From: a virus
Direction: 5' to 3' (one strand)
DNA length: 58,577 nucleotides
IMG/VR virus record: IMGVR_UViG_3300035698_017630
Location: 1 to 58,577 of that record
The position numbers and the translations under genes are program-made. Below, piece by piece: positions 51,040 to 58,577 of the stretch (position 1 is its first letter; each line of letters starts with the position of its first letter). Below the pieces are notes generated by a model. That model was not told where the DNA came from and did not search any database. It was given only the letters and a program-made list of their open reading frames with translations.

Positions 51040-51783
51040 TCAAGAACAAATAAAATCTTCAAGTTCTTCCTTCCTCACCTTTTTACTTTTCTTTTTCTTA
51101 CAAATCATATTGTTTTCACGTCTTAACTTAGCATTCTTTTTCTTTAAATCAACATTGCTAATTTGTAGTTTATAAAATTTCAAAACTTCTGTAATAACCC
51201 CAATATCAAATCGAGAAAGACGTTTGGTCAAATATTCATTTTGCGTTTCCAGTTTTGCGTTTGCAGATGTCAAATTTTCATTTTCGATTTTTAATTTAAA
51301 ATTGTTTTTACGTAATTCTTCTAATTCTTTTTTTGTATCATTATGCAACCATTCGCTCAAACCTTCATTAATAGGCGGAAAAATTTGTTTGGCTCTTGGT
51401 TGTAACTCATCCAGAAAATCGCATACGAGTTGTCGCTGTACAACAGGCATCAAACCATCGAAACAATCCGCTTTAAATTTCTGTGAATCATCCCATTTAA
51501 GAGATTGAATTCCCGACAATTGTTCGGATAATACCAATTCGCAATTAGAAAATTCAATATCTTTATATAATTGAGTCGGACAAATCACCGTAGTTTGAAA
51601 ATCGTCACTAACAATTAAAAATTCATATAATTGTACAGTCTGAACAATCCCTCTTTCAATTATCATTAATGTTTCATCATCTCTACTTACTTCAATTCGA
51701 TAAGGATTTTCTTCAAAATAATCAACAATCTCTTCGTATTGATCGTCGGATCCTGTCCACATCGTATACTCGTATTTTTTCAT
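51040..51783 (-). CDS. Coiled-coil protein, 247 aa
   Basis: ATG 51783. N-terminal beta-rich half (residues 1-95: MIIERGIVQTVQLYEFLIVS), then a helical half with a long coiled coil (about 145-190: LKIENENLTSANAKLETQNE). Basic C-terminus (KKKKSKKVRKEELEDF). Position 30-50 shows GSDDQYEEIVDYF near the start. Function unknown. It is the second gene of the minus block when read from the promoter at 52.2 kb. Confidence 0.6.
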   Translation of the reverse strand: MKKYEYTMWTGSDDQYEEIVDYFEENPYRIEVSRDDETLMIIERGIVQTVQLYEFLIVSDDFQTTVICPTQLYKDIEFSNCELVLSEQLSGIQSLKWDDSQKFKADCFDGLMPVVQRQLVCDFLDELQPRAKQIFPPINEGLSEWLHNDTKKELEELRKNNFKLKIENENLTSANAKLETQNEYLTKRLSRFDIGVITEVLKFYKLQISNVDLKKKNAKLRRENNMICKKKKSKKVRKEELEDFICS

Positions 51784-51809
51784 TATAACAATTCTCAATT
51801 TTTTAAGGT

Positions 51810-51946
51810 TTATTTTGGAGGATTTAAAAAAATGTTTACTTGAGGGGGAGTTTTGTGTGGAGGAGGAGGAGGAGGAGGTTTCGGTCTATATTTAACATTG
51901 GGAGGAGGGGGGGGTTTGATTGTTTTGATCCTTTAACTTCAAACAT
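51810..51946 (-). pseudogene. Proline-rich peptide frameshifted at a C8 run
   Basis: ATG 51946 has a good GAGGTAAC ribosome site and opens MFEVKGSKQSN. In that frame the C8 run (51907-51914) leads to a Leu-rich nonsense tail. In the shifted frame it reads PPPPPNVKYRPKPPPPPPPH, then KTPPQVNIFLNPPK and a stop at 51810. The latter has the makeup of a real proline-rich peptide. Probably one gene with an indel or slippage at the C-run. Confidence 0.45.
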
Positions 51947-52035
51947 GTTGTTACCTCTTTCTTTTAAAATACATTTTGTTTTTGTTGAGAAAAATAATTA
52001 CAAAAAATAATATTGTTATTATGTTCAAAACACGG

Positions 52036-52152
52036 TTAACATAAAATCAAAAGTATGTCAACCGCGTTTAAAATTATTCCCCCATGTGCTCGAATTTTCA
52101 TCATTTCAAGTTCTTCGAACTCAATTTCGTCAACCAAATCCCGAATTTTCAT
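52036..52152 (-). CDS. Small acidic protein, 38 aa
   Basis: ATG 52152 with TGGAGAAG about 6 bases upstream. MKIRDLVDEIEFEELEMMKI, then RAHGGIILNAVDILLILC. First gene after the left-facing promoter pair at 52.2 kb. Function unknown. Confidence 0.5.
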   Translation of the reverse strand: MKIRDLVDEIEFEELEMMKIRAHGGIILNAVDILLILC

Positions 52153-52208
52153 TTTGCTTCTCCATTTTTTAATGATTTAATAGATTGCCGTTTACAATCT
52201 TTACACAA

Positions 52209-52227
52209 TTTAATATATATAATCAAA
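52209..52227 (-). promoter_or_regulatory. Motif A promoter element (left-facing)
   Basis: On the minus strand TTTGATTATATATATTAAA, then TTGTGTAAAG, 57 bases before the 38-aa gene. It heads the minus block 52.1-47.1 kb. Preceded in the same orientation by motif B (52277-52250), the same arrangement as at 5183-5262. Confidence 0.6.
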
Positions 52228-52249
52228 TATGCTTATTAGAACAAAAAAC

Positions 52250-52277
52250 GACTATATATATAAATTACTGAAAGTTA
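52250..52277 (-). promoter_or_regulatory. Motif B promoter element (left-facing)
   Basis: On the minus strand AACTTTCAGTAATTTATAT then ATATAGTC. The first 19 bases match those at 5183 and 27714. It lies 22 bases upstream of motif A. Confidence 0.55.
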
Positions 52278-52378
52278 CAAAACTAGGCTCACGAAATAAA
52301 AATATCGGATATATAACATAATGACTTGGACAAATAACAAATGTATGGAAAAGTACTTTTGAAAATAATGGGGGAATT

Positions 52379-54442
52379 ATGGAATTTGTTTTGGTAGAAA
52401 GAAAAATTCTTAAAAACGAACTAATATCAATTTTAGAAAGTAGATATGGAAAGGGGTTAGATTTTGAGAAAAACATACAAAAATATTTGGGTTATTTTAG
52501 CGTCAATACAAAAAATTTAATTGTAATTAAAATTCGAAAAAAATTAATTGATATGTATTCAGTTTTACCAAACAAAAAATGTTCTATTTCAGAAGCTTTT
52601 TATTGTATTATGAATAATATTAATATTCATCCAAAATGTTTAACATGTGACTCGGATTTAAAATATCAAAATTATAAAATTGGATATTCAGAATTTTGCT
52701 CCAACCGTTGTTTTTCTTTATACTTGAATGCAATAAGAGAAGATTCTGAAATTGAAGATAAAGAATTATATATACATAATATCAACTTAAAATTTCGAGA
52801 TTATATGATTGATAGATTTGGCGAAGACTATATTACAAAGAATATAGTATCGATTGCTAAACGTTTAAGTTTGAATTTTAGGAGCGAAAAGGATGCCAAA
52901 ATTGCCAAATTAATATTTAAATGTAAAAATTTATTATTTGATTCTAATACAAATATAAGTGAAGCTTTATATTTAATTACAAACCAAATGATCGAAAAAT
53001 CTAAATGTGTAGTGTGTAGTAATTTAGTCAAATTTGATGGTTTTCACAATGGATATAGAAAACACTGTAGTACGAGATGTACAAACTTGGATCCCATAGT
53101 TCAAAAAAAATGTAAAAATACAAATTTAAAAAAATATGGAGTTGAAAATGTTTTTCAAAATGAAAATATTAAATCCAAGTTTAAAAATACTAATATGAAA
53201 AAATACGGATATGAATATCCTGCTCAACGAGACGATATTAAAGAAAAATGTAAAAAGACTTGCATAGAAAAATATGGAGTTGAGTTTTTTTTTCAGAAGG
53301 AAGAATTTAAATCTAAAAGCAAAAAAACAAATTTGGAAAAATATGGAGTTGAAAATTATTCTTTAAGCAAAGAGTTCAAAGAAAAAATTAAAATAACGTT
53401 TTTTCAAAAATTGTTTTCTTCTGATAGATTACGAGATAAATGTATTCCATTATTTACCATCAATGATTATACCGGAGTAAGTCCCAACAATCCGTATAGA
53501 TTCAAATGTACCAAATGTAATAATGAATTTGAAGATAATTTAGATAATGGTCATATTCCAAGATGTCCTATTTGTTATCCAAAATTGAGTGTTACCTCCA
53601 AAGCCGAAAATGAAGTTTTTGAATTCTGTCAATCTTTGATATCCAACGCCGAACAATCAAATAGGTCGATTTTGGGGCGGGGAGAGATTGATATTTATAT
53701 TCCCGATTATAATTTAGCAATTGAGTTTGATGGATTGTATTGGCATAGTGAATCTTTAGGTAAACATAAAAAATATCACCTCTCCAAAACAATCGAATGT
53801 CTCAAACAAAATATACAACTCATTCACATATTTGAAGATGAATGGATGTACAAACAAGATATTGTCAAATCAATAATTTCCTCAAAATTATCCAAGTACA
53901 AGAATCGATATTTTGCTCGTAAATGCACAATTCGAGAAATCGACAATTCTGATACAACACAATTTTTATTTGATAATCACTTACAAGGTCCTATTAATTC
54001 CAAAATTAACATTGGATTATTCAGTCTAGATAATGAATTAATATCATTAATGACGTTTTCCAAGCCTCGGTACAATAAAAATTACGAATGGGAAATAATT
54101 AGATCTTGCTCCAAATTGAATACTCAAATTTTGGGAGGAATGGGAAAACTTTTTTCGTATTTCAAAAAGAAATATAATCCAATTTCTATAATTACTTATT
54201 GTGATCGAAGATATGGAGAAGGTCATTCTTACGAAAAAATTGGATTTGAATTTTTGAAATCAAGTGAACCATCTTATTTTTATACAAACAATTTAAAAAG
54301 AGAATCTCGTATAAAATATCAAAAACATAAGTTGGGTGGATTATTGGAATCGTTTGATTCGAACTTGACAGAATGGCAAAATATGCAATTAAACGGTTAT
54401 GATCGAATATGGGATTGTGGTCACAATGTGTACGGGATTTGA
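52379..54442 (+). CDS. Vsr/EDxHD-type homing endonuclease with repeated DNA-binding modules
   Basis: 687 residues. The N-terminal part has two Cys clusters (CLTCDSDLKYQNYKIGYSEF...CSNRC and CVVCSNLVKFDGFHNGYRKH...CSTRC). Next come four repeats of the NUMOD-like type: KKYGVENVFQNENIKSK, KKYGYEYPAQRDDIKEK, EKYGVEFFFQKEEFKSK, EKYGVENYSLSKEFKEK. A zinc ribbon (CTKCNNEFEDN...CPIC) follows. The nuclease domain (about 425-500) has GRGEIDIYIPDYNLAIEFDG, then LYWHSE and LIHIFEDEW, matching Vsr-like homing nucleases. A C-terminal GNAT-like conserved block ends in WDCGHNVYG. Intact, so probably active. It is a mobile gene inserted before the tail tube gene. Confidence 0.85.
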   Translation: MEFVLVERKILKNELISILESRYGKGLDFEKNIQKYLGYFSVNTKNLIVIKIRKKLIDMYSVLPNKKCSISEAFYCIMNNINIHPKCLTCDSDLKYQNYKIGYSEFCSNRCFSLYLNAIREDSEIEDKELYIHNINLKFRDYMIDRFGEDYITKNIVSIAKRLSLNFRSEKDAKIAKLIFKCKNLLFDSNTNISEALYLITNQMIEKSKCVVCSNLVKFDGFHNGYRKHCSTRCTNLDPIVQKKCKNTNLKKYGVENVFQNENIKSKFKNTNMKKYGYEYPAQRDDIKEKCKKTCIEKYGVEFFFQKEEFKSKSKKTNLEKYGVENYSLSKEFKEKIKITFFQKLFSSDRLRDKCIPLFTINDYTGVSPNNPYRFKCTKCNNEFEDNLDNGHIPRCPICYPKLSVTSKAENEVFEFCQSLISNAEQSNRSILGRGEIDIYIPDYNLAIEFDGLYWHSESLGKHKKYHLSKTIECLKQNIQLIHIFEDEWMYKQDIVKSIISSKLSKYKNRYFARKCTIREIDNSDTTQFLFDNHLQGPINSKINIGLFSLDNELISLMTFSKPRYNKNYEWEIIRSCSKLNTQILGGMGKLFSYFKKKYNPISIITYCDRRYGEGHSYEKIGFEFLKSSEPSYFYTNNLKRESRIKYQKHKLGGLLESFDSNLTEWQNMQLNGYDRIWDCGHNVYGI

Positions 54443-54644
54443 AATAGATATATTCATAAGAAACTTCTCATAGTACCACTTGAATGTATAAGATAACGTT
54501 TTTCCTTAAGAACAAACTATTAAAAACTGGATTGCCTAAAGTAACAACCCCTCATAGGTAATCAGGGGTGTGTATCTGACATGGTCATGCCCCACTTTAT
54601 TTGTAAATTATTTATTATTATTTTTCTTAAGGAGATATATAACT

Positions 54645-55376
54645 ATGGCAATGACAAACAGTTTTGCCGCTGTGCAATCTAATAGGTTTACAAGAAAATG
54701 GGCTGGGTCAAACGGTGGTACCGTGGATCCTCATCTCACCGGTTATTTCTTTACTCATTGGTCTTTTTTGCCTCCCATGTTAGGAGCGGCAATTGCGGCC
54801 ACCGGCGGACCCGACACAATCTCTGCTAACTCAGAAGCGGCTGCGGTTTTACACGCCTCATGCTTATCAGTAACCCTCCCAGGTGGAACCGTTAACAAAA
54901 CCGAATTTTCAGGTCTTGGTGGAGTTAAATGGTCGGCACCCACAAACGTGGAATTTGATAACACTATAACTTTGAGACTTTTAGAATTTCAAAGCATTCC
55001 CGTTTTTGCCATTCTTCATGGTTGGGTTAGGTTGATTAGAGATAGTCGAACTGGAGTTTCTCATTTTTTAACTGGGGATAATTATAGTAAATCTTCATAT
55101 ACTGGAGTTCTTTATTATTTCTCAACTAGGCCAGATGGATTAACTGTTGAGCAATCAACTTGTGCATCAGGTCTTTATCCGATGAAAGATCCGACTGATT
55201 TGTATGGTGGAGATCTTGCAACCATTGATAAGTTAGAAGTCGATATTGATTTTTCGCTGGATTATCTGTGGCAGGAACCTTGGGTAAAAACAAGATGTGA
55301 CGCAATTGCAACAATGATCGCTGGTGATAAAGATAAGATCGATCTCAATTATGGTCAGGGTGAGCCAGCCTTATAA
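54645..55376 (+). CDS. Probable tail tube protein (T4 gp19-like)
   Basis: 243 residues. Start at ATG 54645 because AAGGAGATATAT lies upstream; an earlier in-frame ATG at 54570 has no ribosome site. The C-terminal part recalls gp19: GLYPMKDPTDLYGGDLATID, then KLEVDIDFSLDYLWQEPW, beside T4's LWPTNVGELQLD and FEVTLALDYW. A central ILHGWVRLIRDSRTG fits the loop and helix of tube proteins. A strong ribosome site and GC-richer codons fit a major virion protein. It is convergent with the tail sheath. Tail tube is inferred from these weak matches and position. It might instead be another major virion protein. Confidence 0.55.
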   Translation: MAMTNSFAAVQSNRFTRKWAGSNGGTVDPHLTGYFFTHWSFLPPMLGAAIAATGGPDTISANSEAAAVLHASCLSVTLPGGTVNKTEFSGLGGVKWSAPTNVEFDNTITLRLLEFQSIPVFAILHGWVRLIRDSRTGVSHFLTGDNYSKSSYTGVLYYFSTRPDGLTVEQSTCASGLYPMKDPTDLYGGDLATIDKLEVDIDFSLDYLWQEPWVKTRCDAIATMIAGDKDKIDLNYGQGEPAL

Positions 55377-55400
55377 TCATATTATTAAGTTTGGAAAATT

Positions 55401-55437
55401 AAGAATCCAATTTTGTATTTCTTGGGTTCTTTTTTTC
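55401..55437 (+). terminator. Rho-independent terminator of the tube gene
   Basis: AAGAATCCAA pairs with TTGGGTTCTT (one G-U pair) around an 11-base loop, then T7. It lies 25 bases after the probable tail tube gene. Confidence 0.8.
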
Positions 55438-55449
55438 CACGTCGGCGTG

Positions 55450-55492
55450 GAAAATTGAGTGATGAATTTATATCCACCACTCAATTTCCAAA
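55450..55492 (-). terminator. Terminator-like hairpin of the sheath gene
   Basis: GGAAAATTGAGTG pairs with CACTCAATTTCC (one bulged A). It lies 29 bases after the sheath stop on the minus strand. TTTT is inside the 3' arm rather than after it, so strength is uncertain. A short CCACG/CGTGG stem lies next to it. Confidence 0.5.
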
Positions 55493-55520
55493 TATTTATT
55501 TCTACTTCAACTAAATAATC

Positions 55521-57194
55521 TTAGAGAATGTAGAAATTAAGATTTATAATTTCTACCAATTTAATCGGTGTTAAGGTTACATCGACATGGAACTGTTTTG
55601 TCTTTTTCTCATAATCGGTTGCAGAAACATCAATAGTAAACGTTTCCAAGCCGAGTCTGTTCTGAACATCTTTCAAAAATCTCGAAACTTCAGTTTTAAC
55701 CGAAGACCACGTAATACCAATATTCTTATCAAAGATATAATTGTTGGTATACTGTTCTAATGCACGTTTCACATATAAAACCATATATACAACATTTAAA
55801 TCCTGAAGTGCCGAAGGTTTCTTCTGAGTGGTTAACTGTCCCCAAATAGTATATCCCGTTGAGAATTTTACTATTGGATTTAACTGATTAAGATATAATC
55901 GATCCCTGTCACCCTGAAGTGGATTAAACCTAAGCTGCTTAATAGTACCAATACTACCTCGATTGGCTCCTACTGGGGTATCCCAAACTTCGCCCTGTAT
56001 ATTATTTGCAGGAATAGCTTTAGCCAAATGGGTAATTGGAGTTATCCAAATATCTCTACCAGTAAATGAATCATATATTTTATTATATGGCTCATATAAT
56101 GCCATGTATTTGGTATTGTAGGTATGAGTACCAACTCTCATAGCAATCGCTGCTGTCACATTTGTATTGTCACCATTGTCACAAATTCCAATACAATCCT
56201 GTCTTGTAATAACCAAAGTATAAATACCCGATGTTTTAACATCCGAAGGATATCCACCATCATAAACCGTAGTAAAGTAATAATTATCTTTATCAAGAAC
56301 TTCATTCATTACATTACCATCGGTTTTGAGCAGTGTACCATTATATGCCTGAGTAAGAATTTGAGTGGCAACTGTACCATCGATATCCCCATTCACATCA
56401 AACAATGTTCCAGATGTACCATTTTGAAGATTAACCGGCCCGGCAACAAATGGTTCGGAAAAATCTGCACCATTTGCAATTGCATCCAAACAAACAGATT
56501 GATCTGCATAACATCTTATATATCTCGAAAATCTATTGATAACATCTTCAATAAATATAGATTCACCCGAATCATCTAATTCACGATAATCAAAAGAAAC
56601 TTCCACCGTTTTAATTATTCCATAGGAAGCGAGATCGGTTATGGGATCATTGTCAAGCTGTCTCTGATAAATATCTAAAACATAAATTCCTTCTTTTTGA
56701 ACATTCGAATTTTCAGAAATTTTTATTTGGAACTCATTGTATTTTTCACCTCTACCAACTCCGTATATAACAAGACACGCACCCGAAATTGCAGTAACAT
56801 TTGATTCCAATTCGGCATCAGTATTTAAAGCCGCGGTTGAGGTAGATGTGATATTTGCAGTTCCGTCTACACCAAGTTCACCAGTGATTTCACCATCAAG
56901 TCTCAAATTTGAAAAAGCGGCATCGGTCGGTAATACACGAACAGTATAAAGAGAATCAGATTCCTGCAAAAATGAATTTGCAATATAAGGACCGCCACCA
57001 TATGCTTTTCCAGCATAATTAACATTAGGCAAACCAAAATCTAAAAAAAAATCTTGAGAATTAGTAAAAACTAATTGATTATCAGGGCCCAATTCCGATA
57101 TAATTGGAATAAAGCCTATTGCGGATGGTGTTCTCTGAACATAAGTAGACAAATCTATGATCTTAGAATATACTCCCGGGGAAATATTCGCCAT
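55521..57194 (-). CDS. Tail sheath protein (T4 gp18-like)
   Basis: 557 residues (T4 gp18 is 659). Start MANISPGVYSKIIDLSTYVQ with AAGGAGG upstream. Family marks: ISPGVY...D.S at the N-terminus, the GGGPYIANSFLQESDSLYTV segment, and a C-terminal domain with TTQKKPSALQDLNVVYMVLY, then FDKNIGITWSSVKTEV and IINLNFYIL at the end. The sheath forms the contracting outer layer around the tube. The middle (about 130-320) is variable, as in other sheaths. Confirms a contractile tail. Confidence 0.92.
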   Translation of the reverse strand: MANISPGVYSKIIDLSTYVQRTPSAIGFIPIISELGPDNQLVFTNSQDFFLDFGLPNVNYAGKAYGGGPYIANSFLQESDSLYTVRVLPTDAAFSNLRLDGEITGELGVDGTANITSTSTAALNTDAELESNVTAISGACLVIYGVGRGEKYNEFQIKISENSNVQKEGIYVLDIYQRQLDNDPITDLASYGIIKTVEVSFDYRELDDSGESIFIEDVINRFSRYIRCYADQSVCLDAIANGADFSEPFVAGPVNLQNGTSGTLFDVNGDIDGTVATQILTQAYNGTLLKTDGNVMNEVLDKDNYYFTTVYDGGYPSDVKTSGIYTLVITRQDCIGICDNGDNTNVTAAIAMRVGTHTYNTKYMALYEPYNKIYDSFTGRDIWITPITHLAKAIPANNIQGEVWDTPVGANRGSIGTIKQLRFNPLQGDRDRLYLNQLNPIVKFSTGYTIWGQLTTQKKPSALQDLNVVYMVLYVKRALEQYTNNYIFDKNIGITWSSVKTEVSRFLKDVQNRLGLETFTIDVSATDYEKKTKQFHVDVTLTPIKLVEIINLNFYIL

Positions 57195-57367
57195 TATTTA
57201 AACCTCCTTGAAAATTGTTATGATTATATATTTTATAATCACGATCGTAGTTTAAATGTTTGTCCTGAAATCGTGAGAGTGAAAATAAAACCCATAACCC
57301 CGTTTAAATAATGGCGTTTACAACGTTTTTTCATTATATCGAGAAAAAAATAAATTGTAAATTTTTC

Positions 57368-58144
57368 TTAAAAATAAACTAACCATGTAAATGTTAGTTC
57401 TCTACGAGAATCTTTTCTAATTGTTGAGAAACATACCCGAGAGAATATTTCAACTGTTAATGTGGCTGGAGCTATGGAAGGCGCAGTATACAATGCCGCC
57501 TCATTGATATCCTGATAACTTTCTCCGGTTAATGGTCCGGTAGCATAAATACCACATCCCGTAGATACACCGTCACCATTGGCTTCGGTTGATTCGATTG
57601 TTGTTTGTGTTTGACCAATTAAAAATTGATCGCAAGGATAAGGGTCCGAATCATTTGGATCTGTTTCCGTGCAACCAACAGGGAAACTTGCAACAATATC
57701 AGGGTCGTGTAAAAAATTTGGATATCCCGCATCAAAAAAATGATAATCTTTTGCGTCCACAGTTACATATCTTTCCCCCGCGCCAATTATTCCATGTCCA
57801 TGTCCATCTCCACCCAAGCCGATATCTACAAGAGCCGGAACTTTCGGAGTAAGGGGAGTTGCGGCTTCTGCACCAAGAACACCAACTGCTAATAAATTAA
57901 TATATCTGGATTTCCACCCAGCACGACTTGACAAATCGTCATTAAACGCTCTCTGTACAAGCCAGTTTCTGCCGCGATAAACAATCAAATTAGAAATATC
58001 ATGAATTACTTTTTTATTATCCTTTTGTCCCACCGGATTACTTTGAATAATAACTCTACCTTTCAAACCACTCCCCAATCTATCTTTTAAATTCATACGT
58101 TCATTGTCATTAATGTTTATGTTTGTTTTCCGAATACTCGACAT
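57368..58144 (-). CDS. Virion structural protein, 258 aa
   Basis: Start at ATG 58144 (MSSIRKTNINI) with AAGGAGAAA upstream, which is preferred to an earlier in-frame ATG at 58189 inside the previous gene. Gly-rich and beta-rich, with RNWLVQRAFNDDL, YINLLAVGVLGAEAATPLTP and an end TLTVEIFSRVCFSTIRKDSR, then RELTFTWLVYF. I have an impression of similar proteins next to sheath genes in other large myoviruses, but cannot name the family. Baseplate or tail role by context. Confidence 0.6.
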   Translation of the reverse strand: MSSIRKTNININDNERMNLKDRLGSGLKGRVIIQSNPVGQKDNKKVIHDISNLIVYRGRNWLVQRAFNDDLSSRAGWKSRYINLLAVGVLGAEAATPLTPKVPALVDIGLGGDGHGHGIIGAGERYVTVDAKDYHFFDAGYPNFLHDPDIVASFPVGCTETDPNDSDPYPCDQFLIGQTQTTIESTEANGDGVSTGCGIYATGPLTGESYQDINEAALYTAPSIAPATLTVEIFSRVCFSTIRKDSRRELTFTWLVYF

Positions 58145-58170
58145 TTCAAATTTCTCCTTAATATTATTAT

Positions 58171-58577
58171 TTATGGCCAGGAATACCAATCGTTTTCATC
58201 AACTAATAAACCCGAACTAACATCATATACTTCAATTGCTAACGAATCCCCAGTTACCGCATCATCAAATGGAAAAGCTCCTTTATCATCAAATATAGTA
58301 GATATTCTTATTTGATCAACTTCCTCCGTTTCTACAATTTCACTATCTAGTTGTTGTGATATTAAATAGATTGTATTTTCTTCCATATTTGTATCTACAT
58401 GTTCTGGAAAAATATTATTAATGTTTAAAGTGAACTCATCGGTTACCATCGCATCATCGAATGGAAACGGACCTTTTTCAACAAAAATTTCACCAGTTGA
58501 TATAGTAAGAGCATCTTCTTCAAGATCAAGACTATCTTCTTCATCTTGTTTTATTTCCACAAAAGTTAAATCATCAG
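58171..58577 (-). CDS. Virion-associated protein, C-terminal part (cut by window edge)
   Basis: The frame is open to the right edge, so the gene starts outside the window; only the last 135 residues or so are visible. Acidic. It contains a repeat: EKGPFPFDDAMVTDEFTLNI and DKGAFPFDDAVTGDSLAIEV, about 70 residues apart, suggesting duplicated beta domains. It is 26 bases upstream of the 258-aa structural gene and in the same direction. Role unknown. Confidence 0.55.
   Translation of the reverse strand, partial: DDLTFVEIKQDEEDSLDLEEDALTISTGEIFVEKGPFPFDDAMVTDEFTLNINNIFPEHVDTNMEENTIYLISQQLDSEIVETEEVDQIRISTIFDDKGAFPFDDAVTGDSLAIEVYDVSSGLLVDENDWYSWP

Noticed and set aside
52290-54644. Group I intron carrying the homing endonuclease
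   Set aside because: No clear P/Q/R/S core was found around the gene, and the flanking genes are complete with their own start signals. A free-standing homing gene is simpler.
57187-57316. 15-bp inverted repeat GTTTAAATAATGGCG at the sheath start and at 57302-57316
   Set aside because: Interesting identity, but only one pair and no gene starts at the second copy; probably a remnant or chance.

Overview
The window looks like part of the genome of a large, AT-rich tailed phage with a contractile tail (a T4-related 'jumbo' myovirus). The evidence is a tail sheath protein, a T4 gp6-like baseplate wedge protein, a gp25-like wedge protein, a T4 gp26-like baseplate protein, a tape-measure-like protein and a probable tail tube protein. 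These are mixed with dozens of small, tightly packed phage-type genes. No tRNA, rRNA, CRISPR array or insertion sequence was seen. The host cannot be told from the sequence.

Layout. 1-5.1 kb (+): the 3' part of a tape-measure-like gene and a large virion protein, closed by a strong terminator. 5.2-14.6 kb (+): small accessory genes around a full-length NAD-dependent DNA ligase, two Cys-cluster proteins, a DUF5662 protein and two pentapeptide-repeat proteins, closed by a bidirectional terminator. 14.6-25.8 kb (-): a virion block. It holds the baseplate genes and, among them, an unusual cassette: a histone-H1-like repeat protein, a HAD hydrolase, a polyvalent-protein-type inorganic pyrophosphatase domain, and an active/inactive pair of M48-type metallopeptidases. 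Several of these share a T4-capsid-targeting-like N-terminus. A lone + strand microgene sits inside the block. 25.9-47.0 kb (+): about 50 short accessory genes, including a Panacea-domain (SocA-like) protein, a YopX-like protein, a SPOUT RNA methyltransferase, and several expanded paralogous families. 47.0-52.2 kb (-): a second accessory block with a tandem array of overlapping paralogs, a STAS-like DUF4325 protein and a DarG-like macrodomain. 52.4-55.4 kb (+): a large Vsr-like homing endonuclease and the probable tail tube gene. 55.5-58.6 kb (-): tail sheath and two more virion proteins, the last cut by the window edge.

How it fits together. Virion and accessory blocks alternate in orientation and are separated by hairpin terminators. 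A conserved AT-rich element (TTTGACTATATATATTAAA, here 'motif A') precedes several transcription units. It is sometimes paired with a second element (AACTTTCAGTAATTTATAT, 'motif B') in the same order and orientation; I read these as phage promoters. The accessory blocks are rich in gene families that expanded in tandem. They also carry many apparent frameshifts at homopolymer runs and two nonsense codons, whereas the long conserved genes are intact. This means either relaxed selection, recoding, or indel errors in the assembly. Likely counter-defence or host-takeover functions are the macrodomain, the Panacea protein, the SPOUT methyltransferase and the possibly virion-delivered peptidase/pyrophosphatase set.

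Once the short genes listed here are included, no stretch above about 300 bases is left without a gene. The longest gaps (2321-2565, 5101-5329, 33047-33259, 52153-52378, 54443-54644) hold terminators, promoter-like elements or nothing I recognise.
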